Origin: Pseudomonas putida
GTDB lineage: Bacteria; Pseudomonadota; Gammaproteobacteria; Pseudomonadales; Pseudomonadaceae
DNA length: 64,000 bases
Assembly (NCBI RefSeq): GCF_026625125.1
Contig: NZ_CP113097.1
Coordinates: forward strand, 4,884,001 to 4,948,000
Reading direction: 5' to 3'
In this document: positions 28,201 through 36,024 of the stretch, one piece after another
Layout: each line of letters starts with the position of its first letter
How positions within the stretch are numbered: position 1 is the stretch's first letter
Program-made: the position numbers and the translations under genes
The notes under the pieces: generated by a model
The model's database searches: none
Seen by the model: the letters and a program-made list of their open reading frames with translations, nothing else
Told to the model about the DNA's origin: nothing

Positions 28201-31200
28201 GGCCCCGATGGCACCATCATTGGCACCGGCCAGGTGGCCGCCAACGGCAGCTTCACCCTCACCCTGACCAGCGCGCAACTCAACGCCCAGAACTTGAGCG
28301 TGACCCAGACCGACGCGGGCAACAACACCTCGCCGCCCGTTGCGGTAACAGCGCCGGACCTCACCCCACCCGCGGCGCCAACCGACCTCGCCCTGGCCAG
28401 TAGCGGCGTGCAACTGAGCGGCAGCGCCGAAGCAGGCAGCACCGTTACCGTGCGTGATGCCGCAGGCAATATCCTGGGTACCGCCGTGGCCAGCAGCAAT
28501 GGCACCTTCCAGGTCACCCTGAGCAGCGCCCAAACCAACGGCCAGACCTTGCAGGTTACGGCCACCGATGCCGCAGGCAACGTGTCGCCTGCCGCGCCTT
28601 ACACCGCAGCCGATACCACACCACCCACCGCCGTCGCCAACCTGGCCGTCGCTGCCGACGGCGCCAGCCTGACCGGTACCGGCGAAGCCGGCGCCACGGT
28701 CACCGTGCGCGCGCCCGACGGCACCTCGCTGGGGACCGCCACGGTCGGCAGCGATGGCCGGTTCACCGTCGCGCTCAGCCCTGCAGCGATAGCCGGCGAA
28801 AACCTCAGCGTGACCCAGGCCGATGCCGCGCAGAACACCTCGCCGGCACAGACCGTGACCGCGCCGGGCGACCTGGCACCGGACATTCCGGACAACCTGA
28901 CGCTCTCAGCCGATGGCCTGGTGGTTACCGGCAATGGATCCCCCGGCAGCACCGTCAGTGTGTATGGCCCTGACGGCGTGCTGTTGGGCACTGCGCCAGT
29001 GGGCAATGACGGCAGCTTCACGGTCAACCTCGACAGCGTTCAGGCCAACGGCGAAGTCTTGCTGGTCAGTGCCGTGGGCACCGATGGCAGTGCTTCGTTG
29101 CCTGCGACCCTGCAGGCGCCGGACACCACCGCTCCACAAGCGCTGACCAACCTGGTGCTGAGCGCCGATGGCCTGACGCTCACCGGCCGAGGTGAGCCGG
29201 GCGCCACGGTGACCGTGCTCGGCGAAGGCGGTGTCGACCTGGGCACCGCTGTGGTCGGTGCCGATGGTAATTTCAGCATTGGCCTGAGTACCGCCCAGAT
29301 CAATGGCGAGCAGCTCAGTGCACAGCAGACCGACGCCGCGGGCAATGAGTCCGACAGTGTCAGCCTGACTGCGCCCGACCGCGTGGCGCCCGAGGCTGCT
29401 GGCAACCTGGCATTCGCCGGCGGCGGCAGCGTGCTCAACGGTACCGGCGAGGCCGGCAGCACCGTCAAAGTGCTGGCTGCCGATGGCAGTACACTGGGCA
29501 GCGCAGTGGTCCGCGCCGACGGTACCTTCCAGGTCACGCTCAGCGCGCCACAAGCCAACGGCCAGCAGGTGCAGGTGGTACTGACCGATGCCGCCGGCAA
29601 CCAGTCCGACCCCAGCCCCATCACCGCAGCCGATACCACCCCTCCAGCCGCCCCCACCGAGCTTGCGATTTCCAGCGACGGGGTTACCCTCACCGGCCGC
29701 GGCGAGCCCGGCGCACAGGTGAGTGTGACCAACGCCCAGGGCGACGAAATCGGCACGGCAGTGGTCGATGCCAGCGGTAATTTCACCGTCACGCTCAACC
29801 CGGCGCTGGGCAACGCCGAACTGCTCAGCCTCAGCCAGGCCGACGCAGCCGGCAACGTGTCGGCGGTCGCCACCTTGCAAACGCCCGACTTCACGCCGCC
29901 GGCCATCCTCACACAGGTGGCGATCAATGCCGATGGCAGCGTGGTCACCGGCCAGGGTGAACCAGGCGCCACCGTCACGGTGACCAATGCCGCAGGCGTA
30001 GTGCTCGGTACGACCATTGTGCTCACCGACGGCAGCTTCTCAGTAGAACTGTCGCCCGCCCAGATCAACCAGCAAGTGCTGTCGGTACAGCAGGCCGACC
30101 CACCCGGCAACATCAGCGCGCCGGTCACCGTCGATGCCCCCGACCTCACGCCCCCTGCAGCGGCGACCGAATTGCGCTTCAATGCTGCAGGCGATCAGCT
30201 AAGCGGCGTCGGCGAAGCGGGCACCACGGTACGCGTGTACCTGGGCACCACTGAAATCGGCACCGCCACCGTGGAGGCCGACGGTACCTTCGTGGTCGAT
30301 CTGAGCTCGGCGCAGCTCAACGGCCAGACGCTTCAGGTAACCCTGACAGACGACAGCGACAACGTATCGCCCATCAGCTCGGCCACCGCAGCCGACACCA
30401 CGCCGCCGGCCACGGTGGTCGCGGTGCTCAACGCCAGCGGCACCCAGCTCACCGGTAGCGGCGAAGCAGGGGCGCGCATCACCGTGATGAACGACCGTGG
30501 CGACATGGTCGGCCAGGGGGTGATCGACCCTGATGGCACTTTCGTGCTTGACCTCACCACCCCACAGATCGACGGCCAGGTACTGACCGTGGTCGCTCAG
30601 GACGCCACCGGCAACCCCAGCGCGCCACTCGAAGTGACCGCCCCGGACCTGGTGCCACCGGGGCAACCCACCGGCCTGGCGCTGGACGCGACGGGCACGC
30701 TGCTGACCGGTAGTGCCGAACCCGACAGCATCATCACCGTGCGTGGCCCGGACAACACCATTCTCGGCACCATCCAGGCCAACCAAGACGGCACCTTCAG
30801 CGTGACGTTGAGCCCGGCACAGGACAACGGCCAATTGCTGACCGTGGTCGCCCTTGATGAGGCGGGCAACGCTTCGCTGCCAGCCACTTACCAGGCTGGC
30901 GACACGTCGCCGCCTGCACCGGTGACCAATCTGGCCATCAATGCCGACTACGACGTGCTGACCGGGCGCGGCGAGCCCAACGCTACAGTGACGGTCAGCC
31001 TGGGAGGCGCTGTAATCGGCACCGGCGTGGTCGATGCCAATGGCAACTTCTCCATCGACCTCGCCCCCGCACCTGGCGCAGACGTCACATTGGAAGTGAT
31101 CCAAAACGACGGTACCAACCCCTCGCCAGTACAGACCTACCTCACCCCGGATGTTCCACCCTCAGCGCCCCCGACCAACGTGGTGCTGGACCCTGACGGC

Positions 31201-34200
31201 CTGACCCTCACGGGTAACGCCACCAGCGGGGCGTCCATCACTGTCTATGACAGTGAGGGCAATGTGATCGGTACTGGTACAGCGGACGGCAACGGCGACT
31301 TCAGTCTGCAGCTCGACAGCGCCCAGTTGAATGGCCAATCGCTGTCGGTCACTGCCGAGGCGGTGGCGGGCACTGAGTCGCAACCCGTGTTCGTGCAGGC
31401 GGCCGATACCACGCCGCCGGCCAACCCGGTGGTCACTGCGCTGTCCGCCAATGGCCTGGTGCTGACCGGCACCGGTGAAGCCAATGCCACAGTCACCGTG
31501 CGCGATGCCAACGGCAATGTGCTCGGTACCGGCGTGGTCAACGCGGGCGGCGTGTTCAGCATCAACCTGGCCAGCGCGCAGCTCAACGGCCAGGTACTCG
31601 GTGTGACGCAGGTCGACGCGGCACAGAATGCCTCGGGCAGCACCAGCTATACCGCGCCGGACACTCAGGCGCCGGCGGCACCGACCAACCTGGCCGTGGG
31701 CGGCGCAGGCACCGTGCTGACCGGTGTCGGCGAGCCCGGCGCGACAGTCACCGTCACCGGCCCGGGCGGGCCGCTGGGCAGCGCCGTGGTGCAACCCAAT
31801 GGCAGCTTCACCGTCAACCTCTCCACCACGCAGAACGACGGGCAGTTGCTCACCGTGCGCCAGTCCGATGCCGCCGGCAACCAGTCCGGCAGCGCCAGCG
31901 TCACAGCACCCGACACCACGCCACCCGCGGCGCCAGTGGCCGCCATCAACGCCAACGGCACCACGGTCAGCGGCTCTGGCCAGATCGGCAGCACCGTCAC
32001 CGTGCGCGACGCGGCAGGCACCGTGCTCGGCACCGCCACAGTCGGCAGCAACGGCCTGTTCGTGGTCAGCCTGGCGGCGGCGCAGATCGACAACCAGGCC
32101 CTGACGGTCACCTTGACCGACGCCAGCGGCAACGCTTCGACCGGCACCGCACTGACCGCTCCAGACCTCACCCCGCCAGCGCTGGCCAGCAACCTGGTGA
32201 TCAGCGCCGACGGCAGCACGCTGACCGGCAGCGGCGAGGCTGGCGCCACGGTCACGGTGCGTAGCGCCAACGGCACCGTCCTGCAAACCGGCACGGTGCA
32301 GCCCGACGGCACCTTCTCCGTCACCCTGACACCTGCCCAGGACAACGGCCAGAGCCTGTCGGTGTCGCTCACCGACCCCCGCAACAACGTATCCGGCAAC
32401 GTCACCATCACCGCGCCGGACGTCGACGCCAATGCACCGGTGATCGCCAGCGACAACCTGGCAACCGCCACCGTCAACTTGGCACCGGTTGTCGCCACGC
32501 AGACCTACACCGACAGTTTCACCACCCTGCTGGCGGGCTTCAGCAAGACCTACACCTGGACGGTCGGGGCCGGCACCACGGTTGACCCTACCTTGACGCT
32601 GACCACAAGCAGTGCCCTGGCCCTGCTCGACAACACCACCTTCACCTTGCAGGTAAAAAATGCTGCCGGGGCCTGGGTCACGTTAGCGACCGGTAACAGC
32701 CAGGGCCTGCTGGACTTGATCCTGTTGCCGTTGGGCCAAGGGGTGCGCGTCGACATCGGCGAGCTGCAAGCCGGTGAGTACCGGCTGACCGTCGGCAGCG
32801 GCGGGATCGGCCTGGTGACCAACGTGACCACCACGCTGGACATCGAAACCACCAGCCTGACCCAGTTCACCGGCACCGGTACCCCCACTACCGGCAACGT
32901 CATCACCGACCCCGGGGTCGACGGCACCACCGATGCCCGTGGCCCGGACAGCAGTGCCGTGCTGCAAGTGCTCAAGAACGGCAGCTACGTCACCGCCGGC
33001 AGCGCCACCGAAGTGCAGGGCCTGTATGGCACCCTGGTGATCCGCGCCGATGGCAGCTACACCTACACGCCCAACGGCACCCCCGCCAGCGTCGGCAAGG
33101 TGGACGTGTTCAGCTATCAACTGGTGCACGGCAACGGCCTGACCGATGTCGCCAACCTCTATGTGCGGATCGACAGCCCGCAAGCCACGGAGGTCTGGAG
33201 CGACAGCAACCTCAGCGCGCCCGCCACGGTGGTCGATGCCGTCAACGACATCGACAGCACCAACATCAGCCTGGCGAACCGGGTGGACACCGCCAGCGCC
33301 ACACTGGGCACACTGTCCCTGCCGCTGATCGGCTCGCGGCAAGCGGCCTACACCACCACCGTTGCCGCTGACACCACCGCCAACCTGCAAGTGGTACTCA
33401 ACTCCGCCAACCTGCTGGGCCTGCTCAACGGCACCACCCTCGGCCTTTACAAACTCAACACGGCTACCGGCCAGTACGTCCTCGTGCAGTCTGTGCCCGG
33501 TGGGTCGCTGGTCAGCCTGCTCGGCGGCGGTTCGGCCTACACCTTCCAGAACCAGGGCGCCGGTACCTACGAGATCCGTGTCAGCGCAGGTGGCATTGGC
33601 CTGGCCAGCTCGATCACCACCAGCCTCAACACCACCACCACGCACACCAACGAGTTCGTGGTCAGCGGCTACACCCCCGTGACCGGCAACCTGCTGACCG
33701 ACACCGCCGGGGGCGGTGCCGACAACCTCGGTTCGACGCTGACCGTGCTCAGCGTGCTGGTAGCGGCCAACACTTACGCCATCCCCGGTTACAACGGCGT
33801 CAGCGTGGCCGGCACCTACGGTACGCTTCTGGTGAACGCTGACGGCAGCTACACCTATACCCTCAAGGAGGGCCTGACCTCGGCAGTGATCGGCCAACAG
33901 GACACCTTCACCTACGAACTGACGCACCCCAACGGCACCACCGATACCGCAACGCTGACCATCAACCTGGACAACGCTGCCGGGTTTACCGCGACCACTT
34001 CGCTGCTGGCTGAAAGCGGTGACGAGGGGGCGACCTTGGCTAGTGTGGCCGCGGCCGCATCGACCGAGGTGATCGCCGGCAGCGATGGCAATGACCACCT
34101 CGATGGCAGCCAGGGCGGGCACATCAGCCTGCAAGGCGGGGCGGGCGACGACACCCTCGTGGTGGTCGACCAGGCCTTTGCCAGCGTCGACGGCGGCAGT

Positions 34201-34527
34201 GGTACCGACACCCTGCTGTGGGGCGGCGGCGATGCCAGCATCGACCTGGGCTCCCTGGCTGAGCGTGTCCACGACATCGAAATCATCGACCTCAACGACA
34301 CCAGCGCAGTGGCCCTGACGCTGAGCCTGGCGGATGTGGTGGCCGTCACCGAAAGCGGCAGCAGCACGCTGCTGATCAAAGGTGACGACAAGGATTCGGT
34401 GCACATGACCGATAACTGGAGCCTGACCGGCAGCCAGAGCGCCGACGGCATCGACTATAACCAATACACGGCCCAGGAGGATCCGAGCCACCACCTGTGG
34501 GTGCAGAACGGCATCCATGTCGTCTGA
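22204..34527 (+). CDS. lapF: Giant repeat adhesin secreted by type I secretion (LapF-like)
   Basis: 4107 residues. N-terminal domain (1-about 150) of the BapA/LapF prefix type, ending in a Gly/Ala/Ser-rich linker (GAAAAAGSGGGG) that includes an AAAG stretch. Then 38 Ig-like repeats of about 85-93 residues (about 155-3410; pattern DGxxLTGxGEPGATVxV ... DGxFxVxL ... NGQxLxV ... DAAGNxS ... APDxTPP). Then two homologous modules (about 3415-3660 and 3665-3925) each ending in YGTLxxxADGSYTYT. The C-terminus has acidic GSDGNDHLDGS and GGAGDDTLVVVD calcium-binding-like motifs and the type I secretion signal. Gene order matches P. putida lapF, whose product mediates cell-cell contact in mature biofilms; that protein is, as I recall, about 6300 residues, so this allele has fewer repeats. 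GGGAG precedes the ATG. Confidence 0.9.
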   Translation: MDNIVVADKQTTVATQNAWGNITLNSPGVVQMPVAPDQVATVTRRGQDLIVTLKSGEKVTVGNFFAVDQAGVGSDMVFVGEDGTLWYANYDAEAFTGFTFQEVDSLDDLVAGIGVAGSETPTWAIAGLSLLGVGGAAAAAGSGGGGGSSGGSAPGDTTPPATPIDLLVSPDGLRLTGRGEAGATVNVRDAAGNLLGTGTVGADGTFTVTLNPPQVNGENLDVSLTDAAGNISQPGNVTAPDATAPVAPTELAVNEQGTTLTGRAEPGSTVQARAADGTVLGTAVAGADGAFSITLQPPQTDGQALQVTASDAAGNTSPAAAINAPDDGVGNPPDTTPPAPPTDLAVSADGRVVSGRAEPGSTVQVRAADGTVLGTAVAGADGLFNVTLQPPQTDGQALQVTASDAAGNTSPAAAINAPDDGTGNPPDTTPPAQPADLAVSADGRIVSGRAEPGSTVQVRAADGTLLGTAVAGADGLFNVTLQPPQTDGQALQVTASDAAGNTSPAAAINAPDDGTGNPPDTTPPAPPTDLAVSADGRVVSGRAEPGSTVQVRAADGTVLGTAVAGADGLFNVTLQPPQTDGQALRVTASDAAGNTSTAGTVNAPDIDTGGGDTTAPAPATDLIISGDGRTVSGRGEAGATVTVTNDQGQVVGTGTVQPDGTFTLQLTTPVTDGSSLQVTLTDAAGNVSPTSPLTAPDLVAPGQPTGLTLTDGQTLTGSAEPGARVEVRDSSGDLIGSAIAGPDGRFSLTLDPAQANGQPLAITVTDAAGNSSAPLAYTAPDITPPALITGVIVGAGSAVIAGRGEAGATVQVLDADGNVIGSGTVAANGTFLVELDAPVVAGESIVLVQTDAAGNASPELSITVPQTPVPEGPAGLVVAPDGSSVSGTAPAGSFVEVRDAQGNVLGSVQVGNDGTFTVGLNPPQANGELLDVVALDADGNSSLPTQVGAPDITAPNLASDLALSADGVTLTGRGEPGATVQVSDAQGTVLGTAVVGANGVFTVTLTPAQTNGQMLDVALSDAAGNTSTATLTAPDLDGPLQPSALAIDSTGLHLTGQGQSGSIVTVRAEDGTVLGTARVGADGRFDVTLDSPQRNGQSLTVEATDNLGNSAGPVDFTAPDSTPPQVVGNPSIDDSGTTVSGTGEPGATVIVRSPDGTVLGSVEVAGDGTFELTLAPPQTNGQALTVEQRDPTGNVSAAVDLPAPDNQAPDTPTGLALSADGSVLTGSGEPGAQVRVIGTGGAVVGTAVVEADGSFRVTLDPPQLNGQTLSVTQADAAGNTSTADTVTANDLEAPQPAQGLGLSADGSVLSGQGEPGATVEVRDAGGQLLGDAQVQPDGSFTVTLAPAQTNGEVLSVVLVDEQGNASPSATFTADDSTGPATPTGVQVSADGTTLQGNGEVGSTVEVRNANGDLLGTVVVPVGGNFSVPLSPAQLDGQSLEVTLTDAAGNTSLAAQATAPDLTPPALPTDVDVSPDGTTVTGNAPGASTVTVTDPSGNTTTVAVNGDGSFSVPLDTPLTNGETLTVVVSDGAGNDSGASTVTAPDTTPPDAATDITISPDGGTIGGTAEPGATIIVRDGTTELGTATAGPDGTFVVEVDPPLVAGDTVQVVVRDDAGNETPVNVDGPDGTEVATPTALTISADGFLLTGQGTVGSLITVTSGGTTLGTATVGSDGIFRVFFSDAQLNAQTLQVSARLSAGGKPSVPATIVAEDNTAPDAPTQLALNGSGSTLTGQGEVGATVRVVDAQGTELGTAIVGSNGLFSVTLTPQQANGQNLTVTQSDAAGNSSLAATLQAPDLQAPDAPAGLSLNSAATVVSGQGEAGATVTVRDASGAVLATGTVNQSGEFQVTLPSAQTTGSALQVTLSDAAGNISGPASLATPDRTPPAAVGNPVLSADGRQLSGSGEAGATVQVRNAAGTVVGTTTVGADGRFTVTFDTPQATGQAIGVSQLDAAGNTSPAVTLSTPDLTAPAPLTNVVLNNNGLTLTGLGEAGASVTVRGPDGTIIGTGQVAANGSFTLTLTSAQLNAQNLSVTQTDAGNNTSPPVAVTAPDLTPPAAPTDLALASSGVQLSGSAEAGSTVTVRDAAGNILGTAVASSNGTFQVTLSSAQTNGQTLQVTATDAAGNVSPAAPYTAADTTPPTAVANLAVAADGASLTGTGEAGATVTVRAPDGTSLGTATVGSDGRFTVALSPAAIAGENLSVTQADAAQNTSPAQTVTAPGDLAPDIPDNLTLSADGLVVTGNGSPGSTVSVYGPDGVLLGTAPVGNDGSFTVNLDSVQANGEVLLVSAVGTDGSASLPATLQAPDTTAPQALTNLVLSADGLTLTGRGEPGATVTVLGEGGVDLGTAVVGADGNFSIGLSTAQINGEQLSAQQTDAAGNESDSVSLTAPDRVAPEAAGNLAFAGGGSVLNGTGEAGSTVKVLAADGSTLGSAVVRADGTFQVTLSAPQANGQQVQVVLTDAAGNQSDPSPITAADTTPPAAPTELAISSDGVTLTGRGEPGAQVSVTNAQGDEIGTAVVDASGNFTVTLNPALGNAELLSLSQADAAGNVSAVATLQTPDFTPPAILTQVAINADGSVVTGQGEPGATVTVTNAAGVVLGTTIVLTDGSFSVELSPAQINQQVLSVQQADPPGNISAPVTVDAPDLTPPAAATELRFNAAGDQLSGVGEAGTTVRVYLGTTEIGTATVEADGTFVVDLSSAQLNGQTLQVTLTDDSDNVSPISSATAADTTPPATVVAVLNASGTQLTGSGEAGARITVMNDRGDMVGQGVIDPDGTFVLDLTTPQIDGQVLTVVAQDATGNPSAPLEVTAPDLVPPGQPTGLALDATGTLLTGSAEPDSIITVRGPDNTILGTIQANQDGTFSVTLSPAQDNGQLLTVVALDEAGNASLPATYQAGDTSPPAPVTNLAINADYDVLTGRGEPNATVTVSLGGAVIGTGVVDANGNFSIDLAPAPGADVTLEVIQNDGTNPSPVQTYLTPDVPPSAPPTNVVLDPDGLTLTGNATSGASITVYDSEGNVIGTGTADGNGDFSLQLDSAQLNGQSLSVTAEAVAGTESQPVFVQAADTTPPANPVVTALSANGLVLTGTGEANATVTVRDANGNVLGTGVVNAGGVFSINLASAQLNGQVLGVTQVDAAQNASGSTSYTAPDTQAPAAPTNLAVGGAGTVLTGVGEPGATVTVTGPGGPLGSAVVQPNGSFTVNLSTTQNDGQLLTVRQSDAAGNQSGSASVTAPDTTPPAAPVAAINANGTTVSGSGQIGSTVTVRDAAGTVLGTATVGSNGLFVVSLAAAQIDNQALTVTLTDASGNASTGTALTAPDLTPPALASNLVISADGSTLTGSGEAGATVTVRSANGTVLQTGTVQPDGTFSVTLTPAQDNGQSLSVSLTDPRNNVSGNVTITAPDVDANAPVIASDNLATATVNLAPVVATQTYTDSFTTLLAGFSKTYTWTVGAGTTVDPTLTLTTSSALALLDNTTFTLQVKNAAGAWVTLATGNSQGLLDLILLPLGQGVRVDIGELQAGEYRLTVGSGGIGLVTNVTTTLDIETTSLTQFTGTGTPTTGNVITDPGVDGTTDARGPDSSAVLQVLKNGSYVTAGSATEVQGLYGTLVIRADGSYTYTPNGTPASVGKVDVFSYQLVHGNGLTDVANLYVRIDSPQATEVWSDSNLSAPATVVDAVNDIDSTNISLANRVDTASATLGTLSLPLIGSRQAAYTTTVAADTTANLQVVLNSANLLGLLNGTTLGLYKLNTATGQYVLVQSVPGGSLVSLLGGGSAYTFQNQGAGTYEIRVSAGGIGLASSITTSLNTTTTHTNEFVVSGYTPVTGNLLTDTAGGGADNLGSTLTVLSVLVAANTYAIPGYNGVSVAGTYGTLLVNADGSYTYTLKEGLTSAVIGQQDTFTYELTHPNGTTDTATLTINLDNAAGFTATTSLLAESGDEGATLASVAAAASTEVIAGSDGNDHLDGSQGGHISLQGGAGDDTLVVVDQAFASVDGGSGTDTLLWGGGDASIDLGSLAERVHDIEIIDLNDTSAVALTLSLADVVAVTESGSSTLLIKGDDKDSVHMTDNWSLTGSQSADGIDYNQYTAQEDPSHHLWVQNGIHVV
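22669..32430 (+). repeat. 38 tandem Ig-like repeats within the adhesin gene
   Basis: Counted by the recurring APD-x-TPP boundaries; the average unit is about 257 bp. Most units are diverged in nucleotide sequence. Units 2-5 are nearly identical (listed separately). Units 17 and 33 deviate most from the consensus. Confidence 0.9.
22936..24030 (+). repeat. Near-identical 279-bp tandem repeats (units 2-5 of the adhesin)
   Basis: Four consecutive units of exactly 279-bp period (for example the segment at 23152 recurs at 23431 and 23710) differ at only a few positions, in contrast to the other units. They include an extra GDDGxGNPPDTTPP linker. This is expected to be a site of unequal recombination. 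Confidence 0.9.
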
Positions 34528-34539
34528 GGCCGCAGTAAC

Positions 34540-34562
34540 CCGCCGGGCGCCATGCCCGGCGG
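34540..34562 (+). terminator. Strong hairpin between adhesin gene and secretion operon
   Basis: CCGCCGGGC and GCCCGGCGG form a perfect 9-bp stem with a 5-nt loop, 12 bp after the adhesin stop codon. No T tract follows, so it may reduce rather than stop read-through, or protect the adhesin mRNA end. Confidence 0.5.
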
Positions 34563-34590
34563 CAAGGACGATCAGCAGTAAGGGAATTAT

Positions 34591-36024
34591 GTGAAGCGAA
34601 GCAGTCCGCTGTCACCGCTGTTGCCGGGAGCCGTCGCGCTCCTGGCATTGATTTGGAACCCGGTTGCGCAGGCAGCCGATGACATAGACCCCTCGCTACG
34701 CACCATCGGCCCGTCACTGCTACGCGATGCCCCCGATGCCATCCCTGCCCGCCCCGCGGCAGGCCAGGCCGCCACCCATGGCGATCGGCTCGGGCTGGCC
34801 GAGGCAGTGCTGGCCGCTGCGCAGTGGCACCCCAGCATCGCTGAAGCCGTCGGCAACCTGTACAAGCAAGGCGAAGGCATCAACGTGGCGCGCGCCGGTT
34901 ACTACCCGCAGGTGTCCGGCGGTATCCGCACCGGCTATGACAGCGGGTATGGCGGCGACCGCAGCAGCCAGGCGCTGAACCTGTCGCTCAAGCAGATGCT
35001 CTACGATTTCGGCAAGGTCGACAGCGCCGTCGACGCCGCCAAGGCCGCTGCCGCCCGGGCCCAGGCCAACATCTTGCTGGTCATCGACGACCTGGCCCGC
35101 GATACCGCCTACGCCTGGATCGAAACCCGCCGCTACGAGCAGCTGATGGTGATTGCCCGTGAGCAGATCAACGGCGTCAATGCTATTGCCGGCATGGCGC
35201 GCCAGCGCAGCGACATGGGCGCCAGCACGCGCTCCGACGTGGTCCAGGCCGAGTCCCGGGTGGAAGGCGCCCGCGCGACCCTCGAGGAATATCAGGCCCA
35301 GTACCAGCGCTGGCGCTCTACCCTCGCCGCCCTGCTCGGCCGCGTTTCACCGCCGGCCCTGGCCGAAGAAACGCCCCCCGAACTCGACCAGGCCTGCAAG
35401 CGCCCACCACAGGGCGACGACCGCCTGCCTGCAGTGCTCATGGCCCTGGCCCTGCGCGCACAATCCCAAGCCGAACTGGCACAGGCCAAGGCCGAGGCCT
35501 ACCCGACGCTGTCGCTGCAGCCGCAGGTCAACCACTACCTGGACAACGACTACGACCGCGACAACAACCGCCTCGACCGCACCCAGGCGGGCATTTACCT
35601 GAACCTCGAGGTGCCGATCTACCAAGGCGGTGCCATCAGCGCCCGCAGCCGCGCGGCCGGGTATGCCCTGACCGCTGCCGACTCCGCCGAAGACGCTGCA
35701 CGCCTGCAGGCCCGCCGCGGCCTGGCCGAAGCCATGGCGCAAACCTCGGGGCTGGGCCGCCGGCTGAGTTCGCTCCAGGCGCGCCAGGCCAGCATCAAGG
35801 AAGCACGCATGCTCTACGGCCGGCAATACCTGGACCTGGGCACACGGCCGCTGCTCGACCTGCTCAATGCCGAGCAGGAAATCTACCAGTCGCGCTTCGA
35901 ACTTGCCGGCACCCGTTCCGACCTGCTGCGCCTGGATGTCGACTGCCTGTACAACACCGGCGCCCTGCGCATGGCCTTGGGCCTCGAAGGGCGCAACCTG
36001 CAAGGGGTGGAGATCGAGCCATGA
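34591..36024 (+). CDS. TolC-family outer membrane protein of the type I secretion system
   Basis: 477 residues starting at GTG 34591 (AAGGGA ribosome binding site). Signal peptide of about 28 residues ending PVAQA. The rest is the outer-membrane efflux protein fold with two internal repeats: LSLKQMLYDFGKVDSAVDAA in the first and LEVPIYQGGAISARSRAAG in the second, each with long coiled-coil helices. It provides the outer-membrane channel for the adhesin. It lies 63 bp after the adhesin gene and its stop overlaps the next start by ATGA. Confidence 0.92.
   Translation: MKRSSPLSPLLPGAVALLALIWNPVAQAADDIDPSLRTIGPSLLRDAPDAIPARPAAGQAATHGDRLGLAEAVLAAAQWHPSIAEAVGNLYKQGEGINVARAGYYPQVSGGIRTGYDSGYGGDRSSQALNLSLKQMLYDFGKVDSAVDAAKAAAARAQANILLVIDDLARDTAYAWIETRRYEQLMVIAREQINGVNAIAGMARQRSDMGASTRSDVVQAESRVEGARATLEEYQAQYQRWRSTLAALLGRVSPPALAEETPPELDQACKRPPQGDDRLPAVLMALALRAQSQAELAQAKAEAYPTLSLQPQVNHYLDNDYDRDNNRLDRTQAGIYLNLEVPIYQGGAISARSRAAGYALTAADSAEDAARLQARRGLAEAMAQTSGLGRRLSSLQARQASIKEARMLYGRQYLDLGTRPLLDLLNAEQEIYQSRFELAGTRSDLLRLDVDCLYNTGALRMALGLEGRNLQGVEIEP

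Noticed and set aside
22470..34518. Very long open frames antisense to the adhesin gene (for example 25821-28580)
   Set aside because: They mirror the strongly biased, repetitive codon pattern of the adhesin; their translations are low-complexity and not protein-like.
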